NCBI GenBank assembly: GCA_038248505.1 | Contig: JBBRXJ010000011.1 | Location: 1-52,628, forward strand | Direction of reading: 5' to 3' | DNA: 52,628 bases | Source of the DNA: JBBRXJ01 sp038248505 | GTDB lineage: Bacteria; Bacteroidota; Bacteroidia; Bacteroidales; JBBRXJ01 | The notes under the pieces: model-generated | Database searches by the model: none | What the model saw: only the letters and a program-made list of their open reading frames with translations | Told to the model about the DNA's origin: nothing | Position numbers and translations under genes: made by a program | Part shown: positions 1-9,765 of the stretch, in pieces | How positions within the stretch are numbered: position 1 is the first letter of the stretch | Layout: every line of letters begins with the position of its first letter

Positions 1-2
1 AA

Positions 3-104
3 AATCTTGAAAATTTAACCAGCAAATTTATTGGAAATGACTTTAAGCTCTCGTGGGGGAAAGGGGGTGATTTCATTATAAGTCATTATAAAACTGCGTT
101 TTAA
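3..104 (+). CDS. C-terminal end of an unidentified CDS (partial)
   Basis: An open frame enters from the left edge and ends at a TAA at 102-104, giving 33 residues that finish in SHYKTAF. The residue mix looks protein-like (GNDFKLSWGKGGDF). The frame would be convergent with the trpB-like gene, and a minus-strand terminator lies between them. No family can be assigned from so short a tail, and it could be a chance open frame. Confidence 0.35.
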   Translation, partial: NLENLTSKFIGNDFKLSWGKGGDFIISHYKTAF

Positions 105-189
105 CCAAAATATAGCCAAAAAAACGCTATCCGGCATTACAAAAAAATTAAGTTGCTAATCTCGTTTTTATTTGCGATTTTTGGGATAA

Positions 190-221
190 AATAAAAAAGG
201 CGAAACATCATCCGTCTCGCC
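190..221 (-). terminator. Rho-independent terminator after the trpB2 gene
   Basis: Read on the minus strand, GGCGAGAC pairs with GTTTCGCC (one G-U pair) around a 7-nt loop. A TTTTTTATTTT tract follows. It begins 26 bp past the stop codon of the gene ending at 248. Confidence 0.8.
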
Positions 222-247
222 TCTCTATAATTATAATGTAAATTAAT

Positions 248-1642
248 TTACCATTTACCCGTCTTAGTAGTTGAGGGCTTAGGTAGATCTTTTAATGGTT
301 CGTTAAATTTGGCAATTTCAGAGTCTGGCAAATCGAAGTTTTGAAGTTTACCCGTTAAGAATTTATCATAACCAACAAGATCCATTAAACCATGACCACT
401 GAAGTTAAAGAGAATAACTTTTTCTTTCCCTTCTTCTTTTGCTTTTTTAGCCTCCGTAATAGTTGCAGCAATAGCATGTGTGGTTTCAGGAGCAGGAATA
501 ATACCTTCGGTACGAGCAAAGAGCAATCCAGCTTCAAAGCACTCTAATTGCTGTGCTGTTCGAGCTTTCATTAACCCTTCAAGAACAGCAGCACTAACAA
601 GTGGTGCCATACCATGATAACGTAAACCACCAGCATGAATTGGCTCTGGCATAAAGGTATGACCTAAAGAATACATTGGCATTAGCGGAGTCATTCGTGC
701 TGTATCGCCATGATCGTAAACAAATGGAGCACGAGTTAAGGTCGGACATGAAGCAGGCTCAACGGCTATAATTTCAATATCGGCACCATGAATTTTGTCG
801 CAAACAAAAGGAAAACTCAAGCCAGCTAAATTACTGCCACCACCTGCGCAACCTATCACAATATCCACTTTTTTCTCACCAGCTTTTTCTAATTGTTTTT
901 TAGCTTCTAAGCCAATAACTGTTTGATGTAGCATAACGTGATTAAGGACACTGCCGAGAGAGTAACGAGTCTTACCTGTTTTATCGGAAACCGCCTCCTC
1001 TATGGCTTCACTAATAGCGATACCTAAAGAACCAGGGGAGTTCGGGTTTTCGGCTAACATCTGTCTACCGAAGTTTGTCTCCATACTTGGACTAGCAACA
1101 CATCTACCACCCCATGTTTCCATCATAATTCGGCGAAATGGCTTCTGATCGAAACTTACGCGAACCATATATACTTTTACGTCAAGCCCAATAATAGCTC
1201 CAGCAAAAGAAAGAGCACTCCCCCATTGGCCAGCACCTGTTTCGGTGGTTAATTTTTCAATACCAAATTGCTTGTTATACCAAGCTTGAGGAATTGCTGT
1301 ATTCGGTTTATGACTACCTGCTGGAGAAACACTTTCGTTTTTATAGTAAATACGTGCGGGTGTGCCTAAAGCAGCCTCCAATGCATATGCTCGGTGCAAA
1401 GGACTTGGACGCCAACGAGCCATTAAATTTCTTAATTCTTCAGGAATAGTTATCCAACGTTCTTGGCTCATTTCCTGCTCAATAAGATTCATTGGAAAAA
1501 CAGCCGCCAACATATCTGGTGAAATAGGTTTACCATCTGGGCCTAAAGGTGGCTGCATAGGAGTTGGAAGATCAGCTGCTAGGTTATACCATTGCTTGGG
1601 CATCTCATCTTCTGTCAATAAATACTTCGTTTGTTTTGCCAT
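248..1642 (-). CDS. trpB: TrpB2-type tryptophan synthase beta chain-like PLP enzyme
   Basis: A fold-type II PLP enzyme that would join indole (or a related nucleophile) to serine to make tryptophan in the cytoplasm. The PLP-binding lysine is in GSHKPNTA (K112), and the phosphate-binding loop GCAGGGSN lies at about 264-271. The long N-terminal extension (LPTPMQPPLGPDGKPI) and the length of 464 aa mark the TrpB2 subfamily, since ordinary TrpB is about 400 aa. No trpA or other trp gene is adjacent, which is common for TrpB2. It may act alone on free indole or salvage indole, but that is inference. It is a single-gene unit with its own terminator downstream. The start at 1642 is an ATG giving MAKQTKYLL, with no better upstream candidate. 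Confidence 0.93.
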   Translation of the reverse strand: MAKQTKYLLTEDEMPKQWYNLAADLPTPMQPPLGPDGKPISPDMLAAVFPMNLIEQEMSQERWITIPEELRNLMARWRPSPLHRAYALEAALGTPARIYYKNESVSPAGSHKPNTAIPQAWYNKQFGIEKLTTETGAGQWGSALSFAGAIIGLDVKVYMVRVSFDQKPFRRIMMETWGGRCVASPSMETNFGRQMLAENPNSPGSLGIAISEAIEEAVSDKTGKTRYSLGSVLNHVMLHQTVIGLEAKKQLEKAGEKKVDIVIGCAGGGSNLAGLSFPFVCDKIHGADIEIIAVEPASCPTLTRAPFVYDHGDTARMTPLMPMYSLGHTFMPEPIHAGGLRYHGMAPLVSAAVLEGLMKARTAQQLECFEAGLLFARTEGIIPAPETTHAIAATITEAKKAKEEGKEKVILFNFSGHGLMDLVGYDKFLTGKLQNFDLPDSEIAKFNEPLKDLPKPSTTKTGKW

Positions 1643-1775
1643 ACGTATTAATGATTAATGCTCTGTGTTTATAAATTTTTGCATTAAATATAAAAAAAAA
1701 TAATTTTAACGCAATTCATTTCTTTGTAATTACTATTTACAATTAAAAGAATAAGATTAAAGGGCTAACAAAGAT

Positions 1776-1823
1776 TATCTAATAGCCAGGCTGCAAATTA
1801 AGTCGCAGCCTTACTATTAGATT
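1776..1823 (-). terminator. Stem-loop downstream of the DUF2723 gene
   Basis: Two stacked arms, TCTAATAG/CTATTAGA outside and AGGCTGC/GCAGCCT inside, form a long hairpin just past the stop codon at 1834. The downstream tract is only weakly T-rich (TAATCTTTG), so it could be a terminator or a 3'-end stabilising stem. Confidence 0.5.
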
Positions 1824-1833
1824 CTTTTAATAC

Positions 1834-4800
1834 TTATTGCATAGGTTGTTGCATTACCGGAGCCATTATCTGAAATAGTGTATTTACTTCCTTTTGCAGA
1901 TCGTTCTGCCCATATTGCATTGCTAACATTTCAAGGCTACGGGTATATTCAGCGGCAATACGCAAATCTCGACTAAGCAGGCCATTAAAACGTTTATTTA
2001 ATTTATTCTGATATACGAAATCCTCATAATTTATTTTTGCAAACTGAAGTACAATTTTATTTGCTTTTTCTGTTGCTCCAATTCTATAATAATCATCAAT
2101 TAAATCGAGTATATAATAATCATAGGGTACTTTTTCATGCGGCATTAACAACATTGCTTTATCAATAACCTTTAGGGCTGAATCGTTCTTATTCTCAGCA
2201 ATTAAAACATCTGCCAACTGATGAAAGATATTACGTACACGCGTAACCTGAATGGTTCGGAGATCAAAATGTCCTAAATAAACATCTGGCTCATTCATTC
2301 GTCCCCAGCGATATACATTTATTACTTTATTATATAAGTCATTGGAATTCATTCGTCCAACACTTAAGTAACCTCTAGCAGTGGTACGAATTGGAACTAA
2401 ACGATACGCATAGCCTTCATTCTGCAAATAATCATCGAGACCCAAGGTATTCTCTCTACCTGGAGACACAAAATAAATAGGACGTTTCCAATTATTATTT
2501 GCCAAAATATCTAAAACCATCAATTCGCTTTTAGTGAAATATTCATTATTTACTTCCCAACGAATTTCAGGTAAAATGAGGCTTGAATCTTTTGCACTAA
2601 CAGTACCATTCTTAATAACTTCAGCTGCATTAATAGGTAAAATAAATTTATTCGTTGGAATAAAATCCATACGCTCTCCGTCTTGCGACATTACCTTCAT
2701 ACGAGGATCATCAGAACGGACAAAATCAATGACTTCCTTAATAGGCACATAACGATCTACGCGTTTATCGATGTATACAACGTTATTTATACCTTCCACA
2801 ATTTTCTCATCAGGCATTGAGATTGGTAGAGCATCTGATTCGTATGCCTTACGTTTACTTTGCACAATATGCCAATCCGTATTTAATAACATCAAATTCA
2901 CTACACGTACATCAGTACGAACACCTTCAACCTCCTGAAGATACCATAGAGGAAATGTATCATTATCACCATTGGTAAAAAGTATTGCATTGGGAGCACA
3001 CGACATAAGGTAATTATACGCCATATCTCTTGCTGTATAACGCCCTGAACGATCATGATCATCCCAATTCTCTGTACCCAATAAAACAGGCACGCTAGTA
3101 GTTAGCAAAATAGAAATTGCCGCCGCTGGGAGTTTTTTAATTTTACTGCTAAGAAAACTATATATACCCAAAACACCTAATCCGAGCCAAATTGCAAAGG
3201 CATAAAATGATCCGGCATAGGTATAATCTCGTTCACGTGGCTCCATTGGAGGTTGGTTCAGATATAGTAATATGGCAATACCCGTCATAAAGAACAATGT
3301 TAACACCACTAAAAAATCCTTCTTGTTTTTATCCGCCTGATAAAACATACCGATCAAACCTAATATGAATGGCAAGAGATAGTATTTATTTCTTGATTTA
3401 TGATCTTTCACAGATACAGGTAAATTATCTTGAGTGCCATAAAACAATTCATCAATAAACTTAATTCCAGTTATCCAATTCCCATTATTAACTTCACCAT
3501 AACTTTGGATATCATTCTGTCTTCCGGAGAAATTCCACATAAAATATCTAAAATACATGTGACCTATCTGATATTTAATGAAATAGGTAATATTCTCACC
3601 AAATGTTGGCTTTCTGACAGTTTGATTTTTGCCATCCCGCCCCATTACCTGAATCGGGGTTCCTTTAATATGTGCCCACTGATCATACGCTTTAATATGT
3701 TCATCTTTTCGGCTATAAAGACGAGGGAAGAACATCATAAAGCGTTCATCGTATTCATAGTCTCTTCGTTCTGTCGTTTTAACATATTTATCGCCACGAG
3801 GCAAATAATAAGGTCTTCCAATCTTTATTCCTGTTATAGGTGCATTATATACTGGGCCAAACATTAATGGGCGATCACCATATTGCTCACGATTAACATA
3901 CGATTCAAGCGAAAAGAAATTTTCAGGATTGTTTTCATCCATTGGTGGATTTGCCAACGAACGAATAACAATAATTGCAAAAGAAGAATAACCAATTAAA
4001 ATAACTGTAAGAGACAAAAGAATTGTGTTTAATAAAACTTTACGTTTTTTATGTGTAAAGTAAATACCATATAAAAGAGCACTTACAAGAACTAAACCAA
4101 AAAATAGTAAACCAGAACTAATAGGCAATCCAAAAGAATTTACAAACATGAGTTCAAACATAGAAGCTATTCGTAACACATATTGAATAACTCCATATTG
4201 TATAACGGCAAGAATTAATATTGATAGAAACAAAGAAATAAATAAGCCCTTCCAGCTAAAAGTGTATTTACGAAAATAATACACCAATACAATAGCAGGT
4301 ATTGTAAGCAAGTTTAACAAATGGACTCCAATAGACAAACCCATAAGATATGCAATTAGAATGATCCATCGGTTTGCATGTGGCTCATCCGCTTCATTTT
4401 CCCACTTTAAAATTGCCCAAAAAACAATAGCAGTAAAAAAAGACGACATAGCATACACCTCACCCTCAACAGCCGAAAACCAAATTGTATCAGTAAATGT
4501 AAATGCAACAGCACCTATCAAGCCACTACCAATAATGGCAATAATATTTGACATAGTATAATCCGATTCGGTTTTAATAACAATCTTTCGAGCTAAATGT
4601 GTTACAGACCAAAAAAGAAATAATACAGTAAAACCGCTAGCAATGCCTGACATATAGTTAGCCATTAAAGCTACCTGCGAAATATCTGATGCAAAGAGAG
4701 TGAAAAAACGGGTAATAATCATAAATACTGGCGCTCCAGGAGGATGCCCTATTTCTAATTTATAACCTGTAGCAATAAACTCTCCACAGTCCCAGAAACT

Positions 4801-4893
4801 AGTGGAAGCCTCAGCTGTTAGCATATAAACTGCCGATGCAAAGATTAAAACGATCCATCCAATGATGGTATTCAGGCGGGAATAATACTTCAT
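1834..4893 (-). CDS. DUF2723 membrane glycosyltransferase (TMEM260-like, GT-C fold)
   Basis: A large integral-membrane protein of the DUF2723 family. The human relative TMEM260 is a protein O-mannosyltransferase, and bacterial members are thought to move sugars from lipid carriers in the periplasm. The N-terminal half carries many hydrophobic segments. The family signature lies in the first luminal loop, FWDCGEFIATGYKLEIGHPP, whose acidic pair (D and E of DCGE) is the likely catalytic site. A second conserved block is NGDNDTFPLWYLQEVEGVR. The C-terminal part is soluble and helical, TPR-like. The preferred start is the ATG at 4893 (MKYYSRLN), because it sits just before the first membrane segment. 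An ATG at 4944 would add 17 charged residues. It is divergent from a sugar-phosphate transferase. Substrate and acceptor are unknown. Confidence 0.85.
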   Translation of the reverse strand: MKYYSRLNTIIGWIVLIFASAVYMLTAEASTSFWDCGEFIATGYKLEIGHPPGAPVFMIITRFFTLFASDISQVALMANYMSGIASGFTVLFLFWSVTHLARKIVIKTESDYTMSNIIAIIGSGLIGAVAFTFTDTIWFSAVEGEVYAMSSFFTAIVFWAILKWENEADEPHANRWIILIAYLMGLSIGVHLLNLLTIPAIVLVYYFRKYTFSWKGLFISLFLSILILAVIQYGVIQYVLRIASMFELMFVNSFGLPISSGLLFFGLVLVSALLYGIYFTHKKRKVLLNTILLSLTVILIGYSSFAIIVIRSLANPPMDENNPENFFSLESYVNREQYGDRPLMFGPVYNAPITGIKIGRPYYLPRGDKYVKTTERRDYEYDERFMMFFPRLYSRKDEHIKAYDQWAHIKGTPIQVMGRDGKNQTVRKPTFGENITYFIKYQIGHMYFRYFMWNFSGRQNDIQSYGEVNNGNWITGIKFIDELFYGTQDNLPVSVKDHKSRNKYYLLPFILGLIGMFYQADKNKKDFLVVLTLFFMTGIAILLYLNQPPMEPRERDYTYAGSFYAFAIWLGLGVLGIYSFLSSKIKKLPAAAISILLTTSVPVLLGTENWDDHDRSGRYTARDMAYNYLMSCAPNAILFTNGDNDTFPLWYLQEVEGVRTDVRVVNLMLLNTDWHIVQSKRKAYESDALPISMPDEKIVEGINNVVYIDKRVDRYVPIKEVIDFVRSDDPRMKVMSQDGERMDFIPTNKFILPINAAEVIKNGTVSAKDSSLILPEIRWEVNNEYFTKSELMVLDILANNNWKRPIYFVSPGRENTLGLDDYLQNEGYAYRLVPIRTTARGYLSVGRMNSNDLYNKVINVYRWGRMNEPDVYLGHFDLRTIQVTRVRNIFHQLADVLIAENKNDSALKVIDKAMLLMPHEKVPYDYYILDLIDDYYRIGATEKANKIVLQFAKINYEDFVYQNKLNKRFNGLLSRDLRIAAEYTRSLEMLAMQYGQNDLQKEVNTLFQIMAPVMQQPMQ

Positions 4894-5000
4894 AATATCA
4901 CGTTTTTTGAATTCAGGCGAAAATAATCTTTTTTTTACTGACAATAACCAAATAAAATAAATAATATTGAATTATGCTATCTTATTAGCAGCATGCAAAA

Positions 5001-6101
5001 TTGAATACACAAAACTTCTCATACGACCATATTCATAAAGAAAATATACGTTGTGTACGCGTTTCTTTTTTAAAAGACCTCATTATTTCAGAGGCGGGTT
5101 ATGAGGCTTACCAGTTCATTCAGCAATATGCCGACCTCTCTATGGACACAATTGTGGTATCAACAACCAATATATTTAATATTGATACATTTTCAGTAGT
5201 TGATCCCAAAGCCATAATCAACCTTCACAAAATCAATGACATAAGACATGTAAATAAGTTTTTTGAGGGAATCAATATTCGATTTTCAAACGAATGTATA
5301 TTCATTGGTAGCGCTGAATCTAAAGACCTTCGCAAAGAACGCATTCTTAAAAAATATATTGTTGGATTCAATTATTTGTACTATTCATTTGACTTTATAC
5401 TAAAGCGAGTATTTCCAAAGTTTCCCATTACAAAACAGATTTATTTCTTTCTTACTAAAGGACTTAACCGAGTTATGGCTCGTGCCGAAATACTGGGCCG
5501 ATTATATTCATGTGGATTTGAAGTTATTGATGAACAAGCCATAGGGAGTTTATTTTATTTTATTGCACGAAAAAAGGGAGATCCAGCCTTTGATGAGAAC
5601 CCTACCTACGGCCCCATAATTTCCTTAAAAAGGGTTGGAAAAAATGGCAAAACCATTAAGGTATATAAGATTCGAACGATGCATCCCTATGCCGAATACC
5701 TGCAAGATTACGTTTACAAAAAATTCAATCTCGAAGAAGGGGGCAAATTTAAGAATGATTTTAGGGTATCTTTTATTGGGAGTTATATGCGAAAATTATG
5801 GATTGATGAATTACCCATGATTTGGAACCTATTAAAAGGCGATCTCAAACTAATCGGAGTTCGACCCTTGAGCCAGCATTATTTCAATCTTTATAGCGAT
5901 GAGCTAAAGCAAAAACGCATAAAATACAAACCTGGGCTAATTCCCCCGTTTTATGCTGACCTACCTAAAACCCTTGAAGATATTATTGAATCAGAGTTGA
6001 ACTATCTTAATGCTTATGATAAAAATCCTTTCTTAACCGATCTTAAATACTTTCAGAAAGCAATGTTTAACATATTTTTCAAACATTCACGAAGCAAATA
6101 A
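5001..6101 (+). CDS. Bacterial sugar transferase (polyprenyl-phosphate glycosylphosphotransferase type), TTG start
   Basis: The C-terminal half, from about residue 195, is a PF02397-type sugar transferase. It shows SLKRVGKNGKTIKVYKIRTM, then ELPMIWNLLKGDLKLIGVRP with the acidic and arginine residues of the family, and KPGLIPPFYAD. Such enzymes start glycan synthesis by moving a sugar-1-phosphate to a polyprenyl phosphate. The N-terminal half is a poorly conserved regulatory region; I see only a weak hydrophobic stretch. A TAG at 4986-4988 blocks the frame, and the only usual start codon before residue 49 is TTG at 5001. An ATG at 4993 is out of frame by one base. One more A in the AAAA run at 4997-5000 would put it in frame, so either TTG is the real start or one base is missing. 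It is convergent with the next gene with no bases between the stop codons. Confidence 0.85.
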   Translation: MNTQNFSYDHIHKENIRCVRVSFLKDLIISEAGYEAYQFIQQYADLSMDTIVVSTTNIFNIDTFSVVDPKAIINLHKINDIRHVNKFFEGINIRFSNECIFIGSAESKDLRKERILKKYIVGFNYLYYSFDFILKRVFPKFPITKQIYFFLTKGLNRVMARAEILGRLYSCGFEVIDEQAIGSLFYFIARKKGDPAFDENPTYGPIISLKRVGKNGKTIKVYKIRTMHPYAEYLQDYVYKKFNLEEGGKFKNDFRVSFIGSYMRKLWIDELPMIWNLLKGDLKLIGVRPLSQHYFNLYSDELKQKRIKYKPGLIPPFYADLPKTLEDIIESELNYLNAYDKNPFLTDLKYFQKAMFNIFFKHSRSK

Positions 6102-7943
6102 CTATTTAGGTATAGTCCATTCTAATTCTGTATCCCAGCCTGATTTGACCTTTGCTGCTTGATCAAAATACAGTACTTTTTCTGCTTGCTTTTGAAGTAT
6201 TAAATCACCAGTATCCCACTTACCATTATTATTATCATCAAAAATAATTCTCATTTGATACTCCCCTGCATACAAATAATTGAAGTTGATTTTTGATGAT
6301 GTACTAATTGATTTCTCAGCAATGGTATTACCTGATGGTGAAAGCAATTGAACTCCTAGTTGACCGCTAACATTTTTAAGCTCAACGATAATCTTACCAT
6401 ACATATCTTCTGCATTTGCTGAAAATGACACCTCCAAAGAATCATTGGTTACAGTATAAATATCGGTAATAGCTTCGGGCAGAATCTGAATTTCATATTT
6501 CATTGATTCTATTATTGGAAAAACGACATTAAAACTTCTACTATTATTAATACTATCTTTTAAAGTAGCCGCGAACATAGATAATCTATAATTTAATGGG
6601 AATAAAAGCGTATCAATAATTTTAAAGAGTTTAATTTTAGAAGTATCAACAGAAGCGATTGGCGTATTCGACTCTATTTTGAAAACTGAATTTAAATCAA
6701 TTCGGCCTCCACTTTTCACACTCGTGTTGTATTTTAGTATTTCTCTCGGCAATGTATCAATAACCTGCTTCTTTCGTGTTGGCTTAGGTTTATAGAAAAA
6801 GCTCAAGGTATCTGTTCGTATATAATCAGCATTATTGGTATCAATACTTTCATAGGTAAAAAGAATTTGCAACTTCTCCTTTCTAATAAGACTTGTATCT
6901 TTTAGCCAAATATTAAATGAGTCAACTGTTTTATTGGCAATAGTCAAATTCCAATCAATCATTCCAAAAGAATCCAAAGGAGTTAATTTCAATGTATCAC
7001 GCATTGGCCTATTCATATATACTCTCAGTCGACGGGCATCAACTCTTTCATAGTCCTTTACATATTGATTATAAACTTTATTTTCTTCCTCAAACAATAA
7101 TAAATTTACATTAGGAAAATACTGCATAAATTTAGCATTTTCAATGCTATCTGCTCTTGATTTAATACTGTCTTGAGCAATTAAAGAAAGTTTTTTATAG
7201 GTAGAATCGGAAAAACTTATTGTATCAGCTTTTAGTATTTGAATATAATACTTTTCATTAAGAAGGATTAGTGTATCAGAAAAGGCAATAAGTTCAGTAG
7301 AAAGATCAAAAAACAGATTTTTATTTTCGTCACATAAAGCATATAATCTGAATGTATCATAGGGTAAATTTGAAAATAAAAAATCACCTTTCTCGTCGGT
7401 TGCAGCTATAAAAGAAGGCTTTTTCGTTTTAAAACTATCCAATGCATAATCAGAATACAATACAGCAAAACATCTTTCCTTTAGAGGGTGCATCGTATAT
7501 GCATCCATAATATTTCCCCTAAAACTTAGTGAATCAATATAAGAACCTGTTGAGAAAACATATTGAAACGATTTTAATACATTATTTTCATTATTATCAG
7601 CTATTGAATTTCCGAAGTTTAAATTATAGGTAGTATTCTCCTTAAGCTTACTGGCAATAGTTACATCAATTCGTTTACCTAGGGAAATAATCTCAGCATC
7701 CACATCAAAAGGGGGCGAAACAACGAATTCCTTCGTTAAATCATTCAGCTTAACAAACTCATCAAAATCAATTTTAATCTTTTTGCCTTTAAATGATTTC
7801 GAATAATTTGCAGGATCCGACTTAATACAAACGGGAGATTCCTTGTCTATTGGACCACCCTCAGGCGAACCTATACGTGCACAAGAGGTAAGAAATGCAC
7901 AAGAAACGAATAAAACACCTATAAAATAGCTTAGATTCTTCAA
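6102..7943 (-). CDS. Lipoprotein with N-terminal Ig-like (Big_5) domain
   Basis: The protein begins with a lipoprotein signal peptide ending in the lipobox LTSC (Cys20), so the mature protein should be membrane-anchored, probably on the outer membrane. The first domain (about 30-135) matches the bacterial Ig-like Big_5 pattern. It runs from SPEGGPIDKESP through IKIDFDEFVKL, ISLGKRIDVTI and LKENTTYNLNFGNSIADNNEN. The rest is beta-rich, with a late DDNNNGKWDTGDL segment. This resembles conserved Bacteroidota lipoproteins annotated only as Ig-like domain proteins, and its biochemical role is unknown. A promoter match lies just upstream. Its stop codon abuts that of the sugar transferase gene. 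Confidence 0.8.
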   Translation of the reverse strand: MKNLSYFIGVLFVSCAFLTSCARIGSPEGGPIDKESPVCIKSDPANYSKSFKGKKIKIDFDEFVKLNDLTKEFVVSPPFDVDAEIISLGKRIDVTIASKLKENTTYNLNFGNSIADNNENNVLKSFQYVFSTGSYIDSLSFRGNIMDAYTMHPLKERCFAVLYSDYALDSFKTKKPSFIAATDEKGDFLFSNLPYDTFRLYALCDENKNLFFDLSTELIAFSDTLILLNEKYYIQILKADTISFSDSTYKKLSLIAQDSIKSRADSIENAKFMQYFPNVNLLLFEEENKVYNQYVKDYERVDARRLRVYMNRPMRDTLKLTPLDSFGMIDWNLTIANKTVDSFNIWLKDTSLIRKEKLQILFTYESIDTNNADYIRTDTLSFFYKPKPTRKKQVIDTLPREILKYNTSVKSGGRIDLNSVFKIESNTPIASVDTSKIKLFKIIDTLLFPLNYRLSMFAATLKDSINNSRSFNVVFPIIESMKYEIQILPEAITDIYTVTNDSLEVSFSANAEDMYGKIIVELKNVSGQLGVQLLSPSGNTIAEKSISTSSKINFNYLYAGEYQMRIIFDDNNNGKWDTGDLILQKQAEKVLYFDQAAKVKSGWDTELEWTIPK

Positions 7944-7973
7944 AACTTAATTATTTTTATAATCTTTGTGATG

Positions 7974-8004
7974 CAAACATACAAAAAACGCTCCGAGTCT
8001 AAAA
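7974..8004 (-). promoter_or_regulatory. Bacteroidota-type promoter for the Ig-like lipoprotein gene
   Basis: On the minus strand a -7 element TATGTTTG (7974-7981) follows TTTT (8001-8004) after 19 bases. This fits TTTG-N(17-23)-TAnnTTTG except for the last base of the -33 box. The start codon is 30 bases downstream. Confidence 0.5.
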
Positions 8005-8024
8005 CTATTAATTAATCTTATAAT

Positions 8025-8831
8025 ATGACTTTATTATATATTTTCTGGGATGTTAAACCTCAGATACTGACGCTAGGTGACCTGCAAGTTCGTTGGTATG
8101 GTGTTTTATTTGCTTCAGCTTTTCTTGCAGGATATTATATATTTCAGCGATTTTTCAAGAAAGAAGGGCTTGCCATTGAAATACTCGATAGTCTTACTAT
8201 ATACATGGTCATAGGGGTAGTATTAGGGGCTCGACTAGGGCATTGTTTATTTTATCAGCCCGATTACTACTTAGTTAACCCATTAGAAATATTAATGATA
8301 TGGCATGGTGGCTTGGCGAGTCATGGTGCAGCGATAGGCATATTATTAGGAATGTATCTCTTTGCTCGAAAACATAAGATTCATTATTTATGGATACTTG
8401 ACCGTATTGTTATTGTAGTCGCTTTATCTGGCTTTTTTATTCGTATGGGCAATTTAATGAATAGCGAGATATACGGACATCAAACGAGTTTACCATGGGG
8501 TTTTATTTTTGCACAAAACAACGAAACTGTTCCAAAACACCCAACTCAAATTTATGAAGCTTTAATATATCTAGCCATTTTCATTTTATTATATACTATT
8601 TATTATAAAAAAGATACGAAATTTTATAGTGGAAGTCTTTTCGGATGGTTTTTAGTTTTGCTTTTCACAGCTCGCTTTCTTATTGAATATATTAAAGAGA
8701 CCCAAGTAGAATTTGAAGCAAATATGTCATTAAATATGGGGCAAATACTCAGCATCCCATTTATTATAGCCGGCTTACTATTTCTTTATATTTCATACAA
8801 AAAGAAAATCATTTTAAACCCGCGTAAATAA
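8025..8831 (+). CDS. lgt: Prolipoprotein diacylglyceryl transferase
   Basis: Transfers diacylglycerol from phosphatidylglycerol to the lipobox cysteine of prolipoproteins in the inner membrane. This is the first step for the many lipoproteins encoded nearby. The family motif WHGGLASHG lies at about 93-101, and the conserved arginine and glycine are in FIRMGNLMNSEIYG (R140). HPTQIYEAL follows and the C-terminus ends in KKK. About seven membrane segments and 268 aa are normal for Lgt. It heads an operon with two metal transporters, with a 6-bp gap to the next gene. Confidence 0.95.
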   Translation: MTLLYIFWDVKPQILTLGDLQVRWYGVLFASAFLAGYYIFQRFFKKEGLAIEILDSLTIYMVIGVVLGARLGHCLFYQPDYYLVNPLEILMIWHGGLASHGAAIGILLGMYLFARKHKIHYLWILDRIVIVVALSGFFIRMGNLMNSEIYGHQTSLPWGFIFAQNNETVPKHPTQIYEALIYLAIFILLYTIYYKKDTKFYSGSLFGWFLVLLFTARFLIEYIKETQVEFEANMSLNMGQILSIPFIIAGLLFLYISYKKKIILNPRK

Positions 8832-8837
8832 TACAAT

Positions 8838-9749
8838 ATGGGAGTCGATCATCATCATGCACAGACTGAAGATTCTGGTCGAAGCTTGCTCCTCTCGATG
8901 ATGCTAAATCTATTCATCACGGTTACAGAATTTATTGCAGCAATATGGTCGGGAAGTTTAGCACTTCTATCAGATGCTTTGCACAATTTGGGTGATACAA
9001 CCGCTGTGTTTATAGCATATTTTGCACAAAAGATAAGCCGTAAAGCCTTAAATGTCAATAAAACATTCGGATACAATCGCATTGAAATTCTATCGGCACT
9101 CATAAACTCCATCGTTCTCATCTCTATTACACTATTTTTATTTATACAAGCTTATGAACGATTCATTAATCCAATACCTGTTAATGGTTTAGTAATATTC
9201 ATCACGGCAACCATCGCATTAATAGCAAATTTACTTTCCGTTTTTCTTTTAAGAAAACACCAACACGGAAATATAAACATACGGGCTGCATACCTACATT
9301 TACTTGGTGATGTATTCAGTTCTGTAGCAGTTATTGTTGCTGGATTATTACTGTACTTTTCAAAAATATATTGGATCGATCCTTTAATAACCGTTATTGT
9401 TGGCATCTATATTTTGTATGAATCCATTAAAATTGTTCAAGAATCAATTAATATATTAATGCAAGGAACACCTATTGGTCTTGATTTAATGAAAATAAAA
9501 TTAGACTTAGAGCGTATGCCTGGAATAAAAAATATTCATCACGTTCACGCCTGGAACCTCACGGATAGTATTATTCACTTTGAATGTCATCTAGAACTGA
9601 ATGATGATATCAAAATAAGTGAAACAATAGTGTTGCGAAAACAGATTGAAACGCACTTAGCTGAACACTTTTGTATTTACCATACCACACTGCAATTTGG
9701 CTACGAATGCTGTAAAGAACATTGCTTCATTGGAAGCGTAAACCACTAA
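8838..9749 (+). CDS. CDF-family cation efflux protein, CzcD/ZitB-like (zinc type)
   Basis: A cation diffusion facilitator that would export Zn2+ or similar ions by proton exchange across the inner membrane. The N-terminus is His-rich (GVDHHHAQ). The membrane metal site is of the zinc class: SDALHNLGD in the second segment (D46, H49) and HLLGD in the fifth (H154, D158). Six membrane segments precede a cytoplasmic domain containing HHVHAWNLTDSIIHFECHLEL, the dimerising metal-sensing fold. The C-terminus is Cys/His-rich (YECCKEHC). It sits between lgt and a second, different CDF gene. Confidence 0.92.
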   Translation: MGVDHHHAQTEDSGRSLLLSMMLNLFITVTEFIAAIWSGSLALLSDALHNLGDTTAVFIAYFAQKISRKALNVNKTFGYNRIEILSALINSIVLISITLFLFIQAYERFINPIPVNGLVIFITATIALIANLLSVFLLRKHQHGNINIRAAYLHLLGDVFSSVAVIVAGLLLYFSKIYWIDPLITVIVGIYILYESIKIVQESINILMQGTPIGLDLMKIKLDLERMPGIKNIHHVHAWNLTDSIIHFECHLELNDDIKISETIVLRKQIETHLAEHFCIYHTTLQFGYECCKEHCFIGSVNH

Positions 9750-9765
9750 AACTAAAACACCAAAA

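Noticed and set aside
6099..6104. Zero-base gap between convergent stop codons as a regulatory overlap
   Set aside because: Abutting convergent genes are common in compact genomes, and no terminator or structure is visible to support more.
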